Counted from the stretch's first letter, positions 1 to 5,087 are shown. The stretch is 5,628 nucleotides of DNA from Acidobacteriota bacterium (GCA_021811745.1 JAJZNH010000238.1:1-5628); one strand, 5' to 3'. Numbers and translations: made by a program. Notes: generated from the sequence alone by a model not told the origin.

Positions 1-2
1 AA

Positions 3-146
3 GCCCAGATTGCAGATTCCGTACAGATCATCGTCCACGTGGAACGCGCCAGCGGCCGGCGCCGTGTCGCCGAGATCGTCGAGGTGGTCGGGTTCGACGC
101 CGACTCCGACCGGCATCAGTTCAACCCCCTCTACCAATGCGGTTGA
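3..146 (+). CDS. C-terminal end of a VirB11/TrbB/CpaF-type conjugation or secretion ATPase (partial)
   Basis: Only the last 47 residues are in the window; the start lies upstream. The frame opens with AQIADSVQIIVHVER and continues with a GRRRVAEIVEVVGF stretch, ending in FNPLYQCG before TGA at 144-146. The pattern 'IA-x-(A/S)-V-x-x-(I/V)-(I/V)-x-(I/V)-x-R ... GRR-x-(V/I)-x-E-(I/V)-x-E-V' is the usual C-terminal end of the hexameric traffic ATPases that power type IV secretion, conjugation (TrbB, VirB11) and Tad pili (CpaF). The Walker motifs would be upstream, so subfamily cannot be settled here. The neighbouring primase gene favours a conjugative ATPase over a pilus one. Inferred location is the cytoplasmic face of the inner membrane. 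Confidence 0.6.
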   Translation, partial: AQIADSVQIIVHVERASGRRRVAEIVEVVGFDADSDRHQFNPLYQCG

Positions 147-161
147 GCAAGGAGGAATCGC

Positions 162-986
162 ATGGAATCCAATACATCCGTCACCTCGTGGGACTTCATC
201 AAGGAGAACTACCGACCGCAAGATCGAATTGCCATCGTGATCCGCAACCGCGCCGAGGACTATACCCTCCAGCGGCTGCTGTCGGCACAGGATGCGGCTT
301 CGCCCCGCATACAGCGCTTCCTGCGCTACGAAAATGCCCACGGCGCCGACATCTACGTCTCCATGAACACGCTGAAGCCGGAGGCCAAAGGCCGCACCAA
401 GGCGGATATCGCCGAAATCCGCCACCTCTACCTGGACCTGGACGAAGACGGTGACGAGCGGCTAGCGCGGGTGCTCAAGAGCGATGGGCTGCCGCAACCG
501 AACTACGTTCTCGATACCTCGCCCGGCAAACACCAGGTCATCTGGAAGATTGAGGGCTACACGCTGGAGCAGGCAGAAGCCACCTTGCGCGTCATGGCGC
601 GGGAGTTTGGTGGCGATCCGGCCGCCACCGACGCGGCCCGTGTGCTGCGTTTGCCCGGTCTCCACAACAAGAAATTCAAGGAGCCGGTCCGCGTGCAGGG
701 ACATCGGCTCACCGAGGATGTATACCGACCCGAGGGTTTAGCCAAGCTGCCTAACTTGTCGGAGGCGGAGCGCATCATCACGAGGAAAGCCAACGTGTCC
801 TCCGGCACTCGCCGCGATGGTGGGCCGTTGAGCCAGTCCGAACGCGATTGGGCCTGGGTGCGAGGGCAGCTTCGCGCCGGGGCCTCGCCGGATGCCGTCA
901 AGCAGGCCCTAACGGAGCGTCGCCAAGACAAGCACAACCCCAGAGGATATGCAGAGCGCACTGTTGACAGAGCAACCATGCGCTAG
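162..986 (+). CDS. RepB-like DNA primase (archaeo-eukaryotic primase fold) of a mobile element
   Basis: A 274-residue protein resembling the RepB primase family first known from plasmid RSF1010; these enzymes make primers for plasmid or conjugative-element DNA. Primase-fold motifs are visible in order: an acidic DxD strand in HLYLDLDED (residues 88-96, D92 and D94), a serine/histidine motif in TSPGKHQVIWK (119-129, H124), and a third acidic residue in ATDAARVLRLPG (155-166, D157), followed by the family-typical 'LPGLHNKK'. The C-terminal part (about 224-274, 'SQSERDWAWVRGQL', 'NPRGYAERTV') is a small helical region seen in many relatives. The start is supported by a strong Shine-Dalgarno AAGGAGGA at 149-156, 5 nt before ATG. 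The gene begins 15 nt after the ATPase stop, so the two are probably one operon. The ending is short but not clearly truncated; the insertion sequence starts 98 nt downstream. Confidence 0.75.
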   Translation: MESNTSVTSWDFIKENYRPQDRIAIVIRNRAEDYTLQRLLSAQDAASPRIQRFLRYENAHGADIYVSMNTLKPEAKGRTKADIAEIRHLYLDLDEDGDERLARVLKSDGLPQPNYVLDTSPGKHQVIWKIEGYTLEQAEATLRVMAREFGGDPAATDAARVLRLPGLHNKKFKEPVRVQGHRLTEDVYRPEGLAKLPNLSEAERIITRKANVSSGTRRDGGPLSQSERDWAWVRGQLRAGASPDAVKQALTERRQDKHNPRGYAERTVDRATMR

Positions 987-1046
987 CAATTCTTGATCGA
1001 GCGGCGGCGCTCCAACATGACACCAACCGCCCCACGCCGCCGGTGA

Positions 1047-1081
1047 GAACACGCTCACTGCAGCGACCGAGCGCGGTGTTC
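1047..1081. repeat. Imperfect inverted repeat next to the IS insertion site
   Basis: GAACACGCTC (1047-1056) pairs with GAGCGCGGTGTTC (1069-1081), leaving three bases bulged in the right arm and a 12-nt loop. It lies between the primase stop and the insertion sequence and could act as a transcription terminator for the upstream operon or as a protein site. No T-run follows, so a classic intrinsic terminator is not shown. Confidence 0.35.
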
Positions 1082-1084
1082 TAA
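1081..1084. repeat. Left copy of 4-bp target site duplication (CTAA)
   Basis: CTAA lies directly before the left end of the insertion sequence and recurs directly after its right end (2352-2355). A 4-bp CTAR-type duplication is characteristic of the IS5 group, and its perfect conservation argues that the element inserted here in one event, without later rearrangement at this site. Confidence 0.8.
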
Positions 1085-1096
1085 GAGTTTGTTGAA
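1085..1096 (+). repeat. Left terminal inverted repeat of the IS5-family element
   Basis: GAGTTTGTTGAA matches the reverse complement of the right end (GAGCTTGTTGAA) except at the fourth base. The similarity fades inward beyond these 12 bases. It is the presumed transposase binding and cleavage end. Confidence 0.8.
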
Positions 1097-1145
1097 AATC
1101 ACGGAATGGGTGTAGCCGCGCGGGGGCTGCGCGCGTCTGGTAGAC

Positions 1146-2213
1146 ATGCGCGGAAACGACCAGGAAAAGGAAGCGGAGCTGTTCTTCTATGGCTCGATGG
1201 AGGAGCGGATCCCGGCGGGCCACCCCTTGCGAGCGGTGCGGCGGCTGGTGGATGCGGTGCTGCGTTCGATGAGCTGGGAGTTCGACGGTCTGTATGCGAA
1301 GCACGGCCGGCCCTCGATACCACCGGAGCGACTGCTGCGGGCGCTGCTGCTGCAGGTGTTCTTCTCGATTCGCAGCGAACGCCTGCTGATGGAGCAGATC
1401 GAGTACAACCTGCTGTTCCGCTGGTTCGTGGGGATGGACTCGTGCGAACGGGCGTGGAACCACGCGGTGTTCAGCAAGAACCGGCAGCGGCTGCTCAACC
1501 AGGAGTTGGCGCAATCATTTTTTACCCGGGTGAAGGAGCAGGCCGCGGGGCTGATGTCGGATGAGCACTTTACCGTCGATGGCACGCTGATCGAGGCCTG
1601 GGCGGGGCACAAGAGCTTCCGGCCGAAGCAGGGGCCGGGCAGCGGCAGTGCGAGCGGGGAGTTTCACGGCGAGCAGCGGCGCAACGAGACGCACGCGTCG
1701 AAGACGGACCCGGAGGCGCGGCTGTACCGGAAGAGCAACGGGCAGGAGGCGAAGCTTGCCTACCTGGGGCATGTGCTGGTGGAGAACCGCCATGGCCTGA
1801 TCGCGGCGGCGATGGCCACCCAGGCCGACGGCTTCGCGGAGCGGGATGCGGGCCTGCTGCTGGCGCGGGGCCTGCCTCCGGTTCGGCGGCGGCGCACGCT
1901 GGGAGCGGACAAGGGCTACGACAGCCGCGACTTCGTGCGCACCGTGGGCGAACTGGGCTTTACTCCGCACGTGCACCAGAACCAGAGCCGGCGCCGCAGC
2001 GCGGTCGACGGGCGGACCACACGACACGCCGGCTACCGGATCAGCTTGGCGAAGCGCTGGCTGGTGGAAAAGCCATTCGGGTGGATGAAGTCAGTGGGCT
2101 GGATACGAAAAGTGAAGATGCGCGGACTGGCCAAGGTGGACTGGGCCTTCGTGTTCGGATGCGCCGCCTTCAACCTGATACGCATACCCAAGTTGCGGCA
2201 GCAGACCGCCTGA
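1146..2213 (+). CDS. IS5-family DDE transposase
   Basis: A 355-residue transposase that cuts and moves the surrounding insertion sequence. The N-terminal part (about residues 13-130) is the DUF772-type region typical of IS5 transposases, with RPSIPPERLLRALLLQ at 55-70 and EYNLLFRWFVG at 86-96. The catalytic DDE residues are recognisable: D145 in HFTVDGTLIEAW, D255 in LGADKGYDS, and E308 in the KRWLVEKPFGWMK block that holds the conserved Arg/Glu pairing. Length is full for the family and the frame is unbroken. The start at 1146 gives the usual N-terminus (MRGNDQ); its ribosome binding site is weak, which is common for transposases. The gene fills the element between its inverted repeats. No host role is implied. 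Confidence 0.92.
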   Translation: MRGNDQEKEAELFFYGSMEERIPAGHPLRAVRRLVDAVLRSMSWEFDGLYAKHGRPSIPPERLLRALLLQVFFSIRSERLLMEQIEYNLLFRWFVGMDSCERAWNHAVFSKNRQRLLNQELAQSFFTRVKEQAAGLMSDEHFTVDGTLIEAWAGHKSFRPKQGPGSGSASGEFHGEQRRNETHASKTDPEARLYRKSNGQEAKLAYLGHVLVENRHGLIAAAMATQADGFAERDAGLLLARGLPPVRRRRTLGADKGYDSRDFVRTVGELGFTPHVHQNQSRRRSAVDGRTTRHAGYRISLAKRWLVEKPFGWMKSVGWIRKVKMRGLAKVDWAFVFGCAAFNLIRIPKLRQQTA

Positions 2214-2339
2214 GCGGCTGGAGCCGGCCCCAATCAGCGCCATGCGCGCCGTAGCGCGGGCCCGCAACCAGCATTGAAACCGCCCCCAAGCGGCGAACAC
2301 CCGCTGCATCGCTTTCAGCCTGCCGCGCAAGTACCCTAC

Positions 2340-2351
2340 TTCAACAAGCTC
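2340..2351 (-). repeat. Right terminal inverted repeat of the IS5-family element
   Basis: TTCAACAAGCTC is the inverted partner of the left end, with one mismatch in 12. It is followed at once by the CTAA target duplication. Confidence 0.8.
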
Positions 2352-2355
2352 CTAA
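2352..2355. repeat. Right copy of 4-bp target site duplication (CTAA)
   Basis: Identical to the CTAA at the left boundary of the insertion sequence. Joining the flanks across one copy gives the inferred empty site, in which the GAGCGCGGTGTTC dyad arm runs directly into CTAAACGTCACG. Confidence 0.8.
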
Positions 2356-2495
2356 ACGTCACGAGACATTTTCATTCTCCTTTTCTGAATGACCCGTAAG
2401 CAGGGCGGCTCAGCGGCTATCGCCTGGGCGAAATCTCGGAGCCGCTCCCTGATGGAGGCAACTTGCTCCAGCAATGGCCCGACGGACTGATAAAT
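2352..2495 (-). pseudogene. Possible gene remnant on the - strand, unrecognised
   Basis: Reading the - strand from 2495 down to a TAG at 2354-2352 gives 47 residues with no stop and a protein-like, amphipathic helical composition: GPLLEQVASIRERLRDFAQA, then IAAEPPCLRVIQKRRMK. There is no convincing start codon at its head, and its upstream side runs into the mer promoter, so it would be the tail of a broken gene. The Leu/Arg/Glu-rich helix followed by 'PPCLRVI' is loosely like the middle of IS110-type transposases, but the match is too weak to name. It may also be chance coding in GC-rich DNA. Confidence 0.22.
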
Positions 2496-2500
2496 TCACC

Positions 2501-2531
2501 TTGACTCCGTATTATGGTCCGGGGTTTACAG
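2501..2531 (+). promoter_or_regulatory. mer-type promoter/operator of merR
   Basis: A -35 box TTGACT (2501-2506) continues as TTGACTCCGT, identical to the start of the classical Tn501/Tn21 mer promoter. It faces a -10-like TTACAG (2526-2531) across a 19-bp spacer, the over-long spacing that MerR regulators need. An imperfect dyad, ACTCCGTA (2504-2511) with TCCGGGGT (2518-2525), sits in the spacer with 6 of 8 positions matching, as expected for a MerR dimer. Transcription would start near 2538, a few bases before the merR ribosome binding site. By analogy, MerR bound here would repress without Hg(II) and activate with it by untwisting the spacer. Because merR is the first gene downstream, control would be autogenous. 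Confidence 0.72.
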
Positions 2532-2549
2532 TGGATTCAGGTGATGCCG

Positions 2550-2960
2550 ATGACTTGGATGACGATTGGGAAGGTAGCCAATTCCGCAGGCGTGGGAGTG
2601 GAAACGATCCGCTTCTACGAGCGGGAAGGCTTGCTGGCCGAACCGCCGCGGCGAGAGTCCGGCTACCGCGAATATGGCGCGGATGCAGTTAAGGCTGTGC
2701 GGTTCATCCAAGCGGCGAAGGGCCTGGGCTTTTCGCTCAAGGAGATCCGGGAGTTGATGGATCTGCGTCTGGCTCCAGGCTCGACCTGCGCTGAGATCAA
2801 GGAGCGCGCCGAGACCAAGCTGAGGGGTATCGAAGACAAGATCCGGAACTTGCGACGCATGAAGCGGGCGCTGGGGCGGTTGACGGGCGCATGCGACGGC
2901 GACGGCGCGGTGAGCGAATGCCCGATTCTCGACGCCCTGGAAGATGGGGAGCCGCGATGA
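2550..2960 (+). CDS. merR: Mercury-responsive MerR-family transcriptional regulator
   Basis: A 136-residue dimeric regulator. The winged helix-turn-helix is residues about 4-72 (MTIGKVANSAGVGVETIRFY, then EREGLL, 'GYREY', and LGFSLKEIRELMDL). A long dimer helix follows at about 80-112. The three cysteines that bind Hg(II) in Tn501 MerR (C82, C117, C126) have counterparts at C80 (GSTC), C115 and C124 (C-DGDGAVSE-C, the same eight-residue gap), so Hg(II) is the likely effector rather than Zn, Cu or Pb. ATG 2550 is preferred because AGGTGA (2539-2544) lies 5 nt upstream. In-frame ATGs at 2514 and 2544 are less likely, and 2514 falls inside the promoter; 2559 (MTIGKVA) is also possible. The gene runs in the same direction as its targets, unlike the divergent merR of Tn21. 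Its stop overlaps the next start (ATGA), showing translational coupling. Confidence 0.88.
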   Translation: MTWMTIGKVANSAGVGVETIRFYEREGLLAEPPRRESGYREYGADAVKAVRFIQAAKGLGFSLKEIRELMDLRLAPGSTCAEIKERAETKLRGIEDKIRNLRRMKRALGRLTGACDGDGAVSECPILDALEDGEPR

Positions 2961-3715
2961 CGATTGAGCTGATCTTCGATCGCGATTGTCCTAATGCCGA
3001 GAAAGTGCGCGCCAACCTGCGCGCGGCTCTCGCCGGTCCGGCATTGGAAGCCCACTGGACGGAATGGGATCGCGGTGACCGTGGGAGCCCCGCGTACGCC
3101 CGCAATTATGGGTCGCCCACCGTACTCGTGAATGGAAAGGACGTCGCCGAGGTCCATACTACGGAGCCCTTGGAGCCGGCATGCTTTGCCGCTTGCCGCC
3201 TTTACGCAGGCGGGGACGGCTCGTTCAGTGGGGCGCCCTCGGTGGACCAAATTGCGGTCGCCTTGCGAAAATATGGGAGCCGCGCGAGGCCATGGCGAAA
3301 TTCAGCAGCGGCGGCTCCGGGCATACTGGCTTCACTGCTGCCCAAGCTTGCCTGCCCGGCGTGCTGGCCGGCGTACGCCGGCCTGCTGGGTTCGCTCGGC
3401 CTCGGCTTCCTGATCGAGCAACAGTATCTGCTGCCGCTGACGGCAATGTTCCTTGCGGCTGCGGTTGGCGCGCTGGGCCTTCGGGCGCGAACCCGGTGCG
3501 GGTACGCCCCGTTCGCGTTGGGCCTGATCGCCGCAGGGGTGATCTTTGTGGGCAAGTTCGGGATGGATTCGAATCCGGCGACCTACGCGGGTGTTGCCGG
3601 ACTGGTGATCGCGTCGGCTTGGAATGCGTGGCCACGGCGAAGGATGGCCGCAGGCCTTGCATGCGGGTTTAGCGCGGCGCCGGCAATTCCCGCGAAATCA
3701 ACCAAGGAGACTTAG
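2957..3715 (+). CDS. Fusion of a thioredoxin-fold domain and a MerC-like mercury transport membrane domain
   Basis: A 252-residue protein with two parts. Residues 1 to about 108 look like a thioredoxin-fold domain (MTIELIFDRDCPNAEKV, then YGSPTVLVNGKDV with the cis-proline-type SPT at 53-55), but the active site has a single Cys (C11, D-C-P-N) instead of CxxC; extra cysteines are C76 and C80. Residues about 121-226 form a polytopic membrane domain: LACPACWPAYAGLLGSLGLG (131-150, C133 and C136) resembles the CAACFPAIA helix of MerC, followed by hydrophobic stretches at about 157-175, 184-200 and 207-224. MerC carries Hg(II) across the inner membrane through its Cys pair. GGGGAG (2946-2951), 5 nt before ATG, and the overlap with merR support this start. 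The proposed role, Hg(II) uptake with direct hand-over to the attached cytosolic thiol domain, is inferred. No signal peptide precedes the N-terminal domain, so it should be cytoplasmic. Confidence 0.72.
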   Translation: MTIELIFDRDCPNAEKVRANLRAALAGPALEAHWTEWDRGDRGSPAYARNYGSPTVLVNGKDVAEVHTTEPLEPACFAACRLYAGGDGSFSGAPSVDQIAVALRKYGSRARPWRNSAAAAPGILASLLPKLACPACWPAYAGLLGSLGLGFLIEQQYLLPLTAMFLAAAVGALGLRARTRCGYAPFALGLIAAGVIFVGKFGMDSNPATYAGVAGLVIASAWNAWPRRRMAAGLACGFSAAPAIPAKSTKET

Positions 3716-3721
3716 AGCAAC

Positions 3722-3988
3722 ATGGCGATAAAGCGGAAAATCGAAGTTTTCAGCGCGGGCTGCCCCGCGTGCGAGGAAACCATCGCGCTGGTCAATCGGG
3801 TGGCTTGTCCATCCTGCGACGTCAGCGTTCTGGATATGAAACAGGCGGGCGTCGCGAAACGCGCGCGGGAGCTGGGCATCCGTTCGGTGCCGGCGGTGGC
3901 GATTGACGGGAAGCTTGCCTCCTGTTGTGGCGCCGGCGGCCCGCAAGAGCGTGCGCTCCGTGCGGCCGGCTTGGGCCAACCTGCGTGA
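3722..3988 (+). CDS. Small six-cysteine thioredoxin/glutaredoxin-like protein of the mer operon
   Basis: An 88-residue cytosolic protein with a compact thioredoxin fold. KIEVFSAGCPACEETIALVN carries the redox motif C14-P-A-C17; RVACPSC adds C29-P-S-C32; 'RSVPAVAIDGK' (54-64) supplies the cis-proline P57; LASCCG adds a vicinal pair C68-C69. Four of the six cysteines beyond the active site are unusual for a simple thioredoxin and suggest metal binding. A ribosome binding site CAAGGAGA (3703-3710) lies 11 nt before ATG, a little far. Only 6 nt separate it from the fusion gene, so it shares the mer transcript. Likely roles are receiving Hg(II) from the MerC-like protein or keeping thiols reduced. 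Which of the two cannot be told from sequence. Confidence 0.72.
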   Translation: MAIKRKIEVFSAGCPACEETIALVNRVACPSCDVSVLDMKQAGVAKRARELGIRSVPAVAIDGKLASCCGAGGPQERALRAAGLGQPA

Positions 3989-4108
3989 GGCTGCCGGGCC
4001 GCATCCAAGCGCATAAATTGGGAGGAAGTGAAGATTCGTTGCGTTTGTTCAAAGGTAGGTGTGCCGCTGCCGCGACCCCAATTGGGCCTGCGCGTTAACT
4101 GCACGGAT

Positions 4109-4143
4109 CCCCACAGGTTGGGCGCAATTGCCCACCTGTGGGG
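4109..4143. terminator. Strong hairpin downstream of the mer genes, possible terminator
   Basis: CCCCACAGGTTGGGC (4109-4123) pairs with GCCCACCTGTGGGG (4130-4143) through a 14-bp stem with one unpaired T, closing on the 6-nt loop GCAATT. It stands about 120 nt after the last mer gene and about 95 nt before the next exported protein, so it may end the mer transcript. There is no T-tract on either side, which weakens the intrinsic terminator reading; a repeated palindromic element or a bidirectional barrier are alternatives. The rest of 3989-4213 contains no gene I can support. Confidence 0.45.
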
Positions 4144-4205
4144 CATCTCCCGCAGGCTCGCCAATCCGAGCCCCTCGGATGCAGCGCCAAACTGTGCATT
4201 TTGTT

Positions 4206-4219
4206 TGGAACGGTATATG
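4206..4219 (+). promoter_or_regulatory. Candidate promoter element upstream of the first exported protein
   Basis: The stretch TGGAACGGTATATG contains a -10-like TATATG (4214-4219) about 18 nt before the preferred start at 4238. It resembles CGAACGCGGTATAAT in front of the second exported protein (5016-5030), which suggests that the two genes share a promoter type. No clear -35 box is visible. Confidence 0.3.
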
Positions 4220-4237
4220 CTTAGCAGTGAAGTAGTC

Positions 4238-4609
4238 ATGCTTCGCCGCAGCCTCATCGTACTCTTGATCGCAGCCGTTGCCGCGCTGGTAACGCCCGTG
4301 TCGTTGAACGCTTGTGCGATGATGTCCGGCCATAACCGCGGTTGCTGCTGCCCAAACGGAATGGCCATGGGATTGACCAGCGCACAGGCTCGGCACCCCG
4401 GCGTAAGCTGTGAGTGCACAATCGGCAGCCGGCCGACCCCCAAACTGGCCGCTCCCAAGGCGCTGCTACCGCCGGCGCTGGCCGCCGCACCGGCGGCGGT
4501 CGTTCAAGCGACAACCGCCACGCGCTCTCGCGCTTTGGAGCGGATGCGCCCCACTTCCGTTCCACCCATTGCCCGTGCGCAAGCCCGCCTCTGCGCCTTC
4601 CTGATCTAA
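4238..4609 (+). CDS. Small exported Cys/Met-rich protein, putative metal-binding
   Basis: A 123-residue protein that I cannot assign to a named family. It opens with a good signal peptide (MLRRSLIVLLIAAVAALVTP), a probable cut in 'SLNA-C', and then a short Cys/Met/His-rich stretch (CAMMSGHNRGCCCPNGMAMG) followed by 'SCEC', suggesting periplasmic soft-metal binding. The remainder is Ala/Pro-rich and ends in CAFLI. The start at 4238 gives the cleanest signal peptide. ATG 4217 would add seven residues and has GGAAC 6 nt upstream. The frame also stays open back to a GTG at 4028 just after GGAGGA, but that extension would bury the signal peptide and run through the hairpin. Its position before TolC- and possibly RND-type genes recalls the small periplasmic proteins at the head of czc-type efflux operons; that role is inference. 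Confidence 0.6.
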   Translation: MLRRSLIVLLIAAVAALVTPVSLNACAMMSGHNRGCCCPNGMAMGLTSAQARHPGVSCECTIGSRPTPKLAAPKALLPPALAAAPAAVVQATTATRSRALERMRPTSVPPIARAQARLCAFLI

Positions 4610-4633
4610 ACCCCCGTCTGCTTGCGTTCTGAG

Positions 4634-4651
4634 CACGCGCCCGCGCGCGTG
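4634..4651. repeat. Short GC-rich perfect hairpin between exported protein and tolC-like gene
   Basis: CACGCGC (4634-4640) and GCGCGTG (4645-4651) form a 7-bp perfect stem with a 4-nt loop, 25 nt after the preceding stop. No T-run follows. It could slow transcription or be a by-product of the GC-rich alternating sequence. Confidence 0.25.
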
Positions 4652-4682
4652 TCCGCATACGAACCCAAGGCAAGGCGGCGCA

Positions 4683-5087
4683 ATGGCGCGTGCCGCAGGG
4701 AGCAAGCGCGCGAAGCTTATTCAGATCAGATCGTTCGGCGTTGCCATGGCCGTGCTGGCATCGGTTGCGGTCGCAATCGCACAGAGGGGAGCGGGAATCG
4801 CACCCGGGACAGGAGGACCGGTAAGCCTGCAAGGGCTGGTCGCGGAGGCAATCCGCGTGAATCCCGGCATTCGCGCCGCGGCCCATGAGCTTCAGCTCGT
4901 TTCGGTGGTAAGCAACGCGCTGCGGTTGCGTGGCGTTCACCTTCGAACCGCCGCCTGCGGTCTGCCTGGTCACGAGCTGTATCCGCCCCGACACTTCGTA
5001 GAGGCAGGGCGCACGCGAACGCGGTATAATCTCCCCAGCGGATGTTTAGAAGCGCGGCAGTCCGAAGGTGGTGGTCGCTGGGTGTGA
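4683..5087 (+). pseudogene. Truncated TolC/CzcC-type outer-membrane efflux protein
   Basis: The frame starts with a signal peptide (basic residues to about R17, then FGVAMAVLASVAVAIA) and reaches the N-terminal hallmark of TolC-family channels, VSLQGLVAEAIRVNPGIRAA (residues 47-66): 'L-x-x-L-(V/I)-x-E-A-(I/L)-x-x-NP-x-(I/L)-x-A-A'. Similarity stops at about residue 71 (near 4892). The remaining residues to 5087 look like chance translation, and none of the three + frames resumes a TolC pattern, so this is loss or replacement of the body rather than a simple frameshift. Normal members are over 400 residues and form the trimeric outer-membrane exit duct for RND pumps; this remnant cannot. A weak AAGG/CGG-type ribosome site precedes the ATG. 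The tail of the open frame overlaps the next gene. Confidence 0.6.
5025..5030 (+). promoter_or_regulatory. Consensus -10 box directly before the second exported protein
   Basis: TATAAT matches the sigma-70 -10 consensus exactly and lies 11 nt before the ATG at 5042. Transcription would be expected about 7 nt after it, leaving a leader of only some 5 nt. No TTGACA-like box is found at 16-18 bp spacing and there is no TGn extension, so activator help or a different spacing would be needed. Confidence 0.42.

Larger units (their letters stand above)
1085..2351 (+). mobile_element. Complete IS5-family insertion sequence, 1267 bp
   Basis: The element is bounded by terminal inverted repeats GAGTTTGTTGAA (1085-1096) and TTCAACAAGCTC (2340-2351), which match at 11 of 12 positions, and flanked by direct CTAA repeats. 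It carries one intact transposase gene covering most of its length, with 61 bp of left and 138 bp of right non-coding end. Structure, length, target duplication and transposase type agree with the IS5 family, IS5 subgroup. It separates the conjugation/primase genes from the mercury module and appears potentially active; no inactivating stop or frameshift is seen. Confidence 0.88.

Noticed and set aside
909..2027. Long - strand open frames opposite the transposase (909-1514, 1515-2027)
   Set aside because: They mirror the codon pattern of a clear DDE transposase, have Arg/Pro/His-rich chance composition, and the first runs across the IS border, so it cannot be a native gene.
2514..2549. Upstream in-frame starts for merR at 2514 and 2544
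   Set aside because: 2514 falls inside the promoter spacer, before the transcription start; 2544 lies within the ribosome binding site used by 2550 and adds only two residues.
2891..2956. Upstream extension of the thioredoxin-MerC fusion to 2891
   Set aside because: The extension overlaps the 3' end of merR, is Arg-rich without homology, and ATG 2957 has its own ribosome site and gives the normal thioredoxin-like start (MTIELIF).
2663..3250. - strand open frame of 195 codons over merR and the fusion gene
   Set aside because: Antisense to two strongly supported genes that overlap by 4 nt; Arg/Ser/Pro-rich and without motifs.
4910..4975. tRNA-like TTCGAA/GGTTCGAA signal on either strand
   Set aside because: The bases flanking the TTCGA do not form a T-arm stem, and no acceptor or anticodon stem could be laid out around it.
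3712..4994. Large - strand open frames (3712-4458 and 4254-4994)
   Set aside because: They lie opposite the Trx-like and exported-protein genes, show no recognisable domain and look like GC-rich shadows. Only the 4893-4994 part is kept as a low-interest finding because nothing on the + strand explains it.
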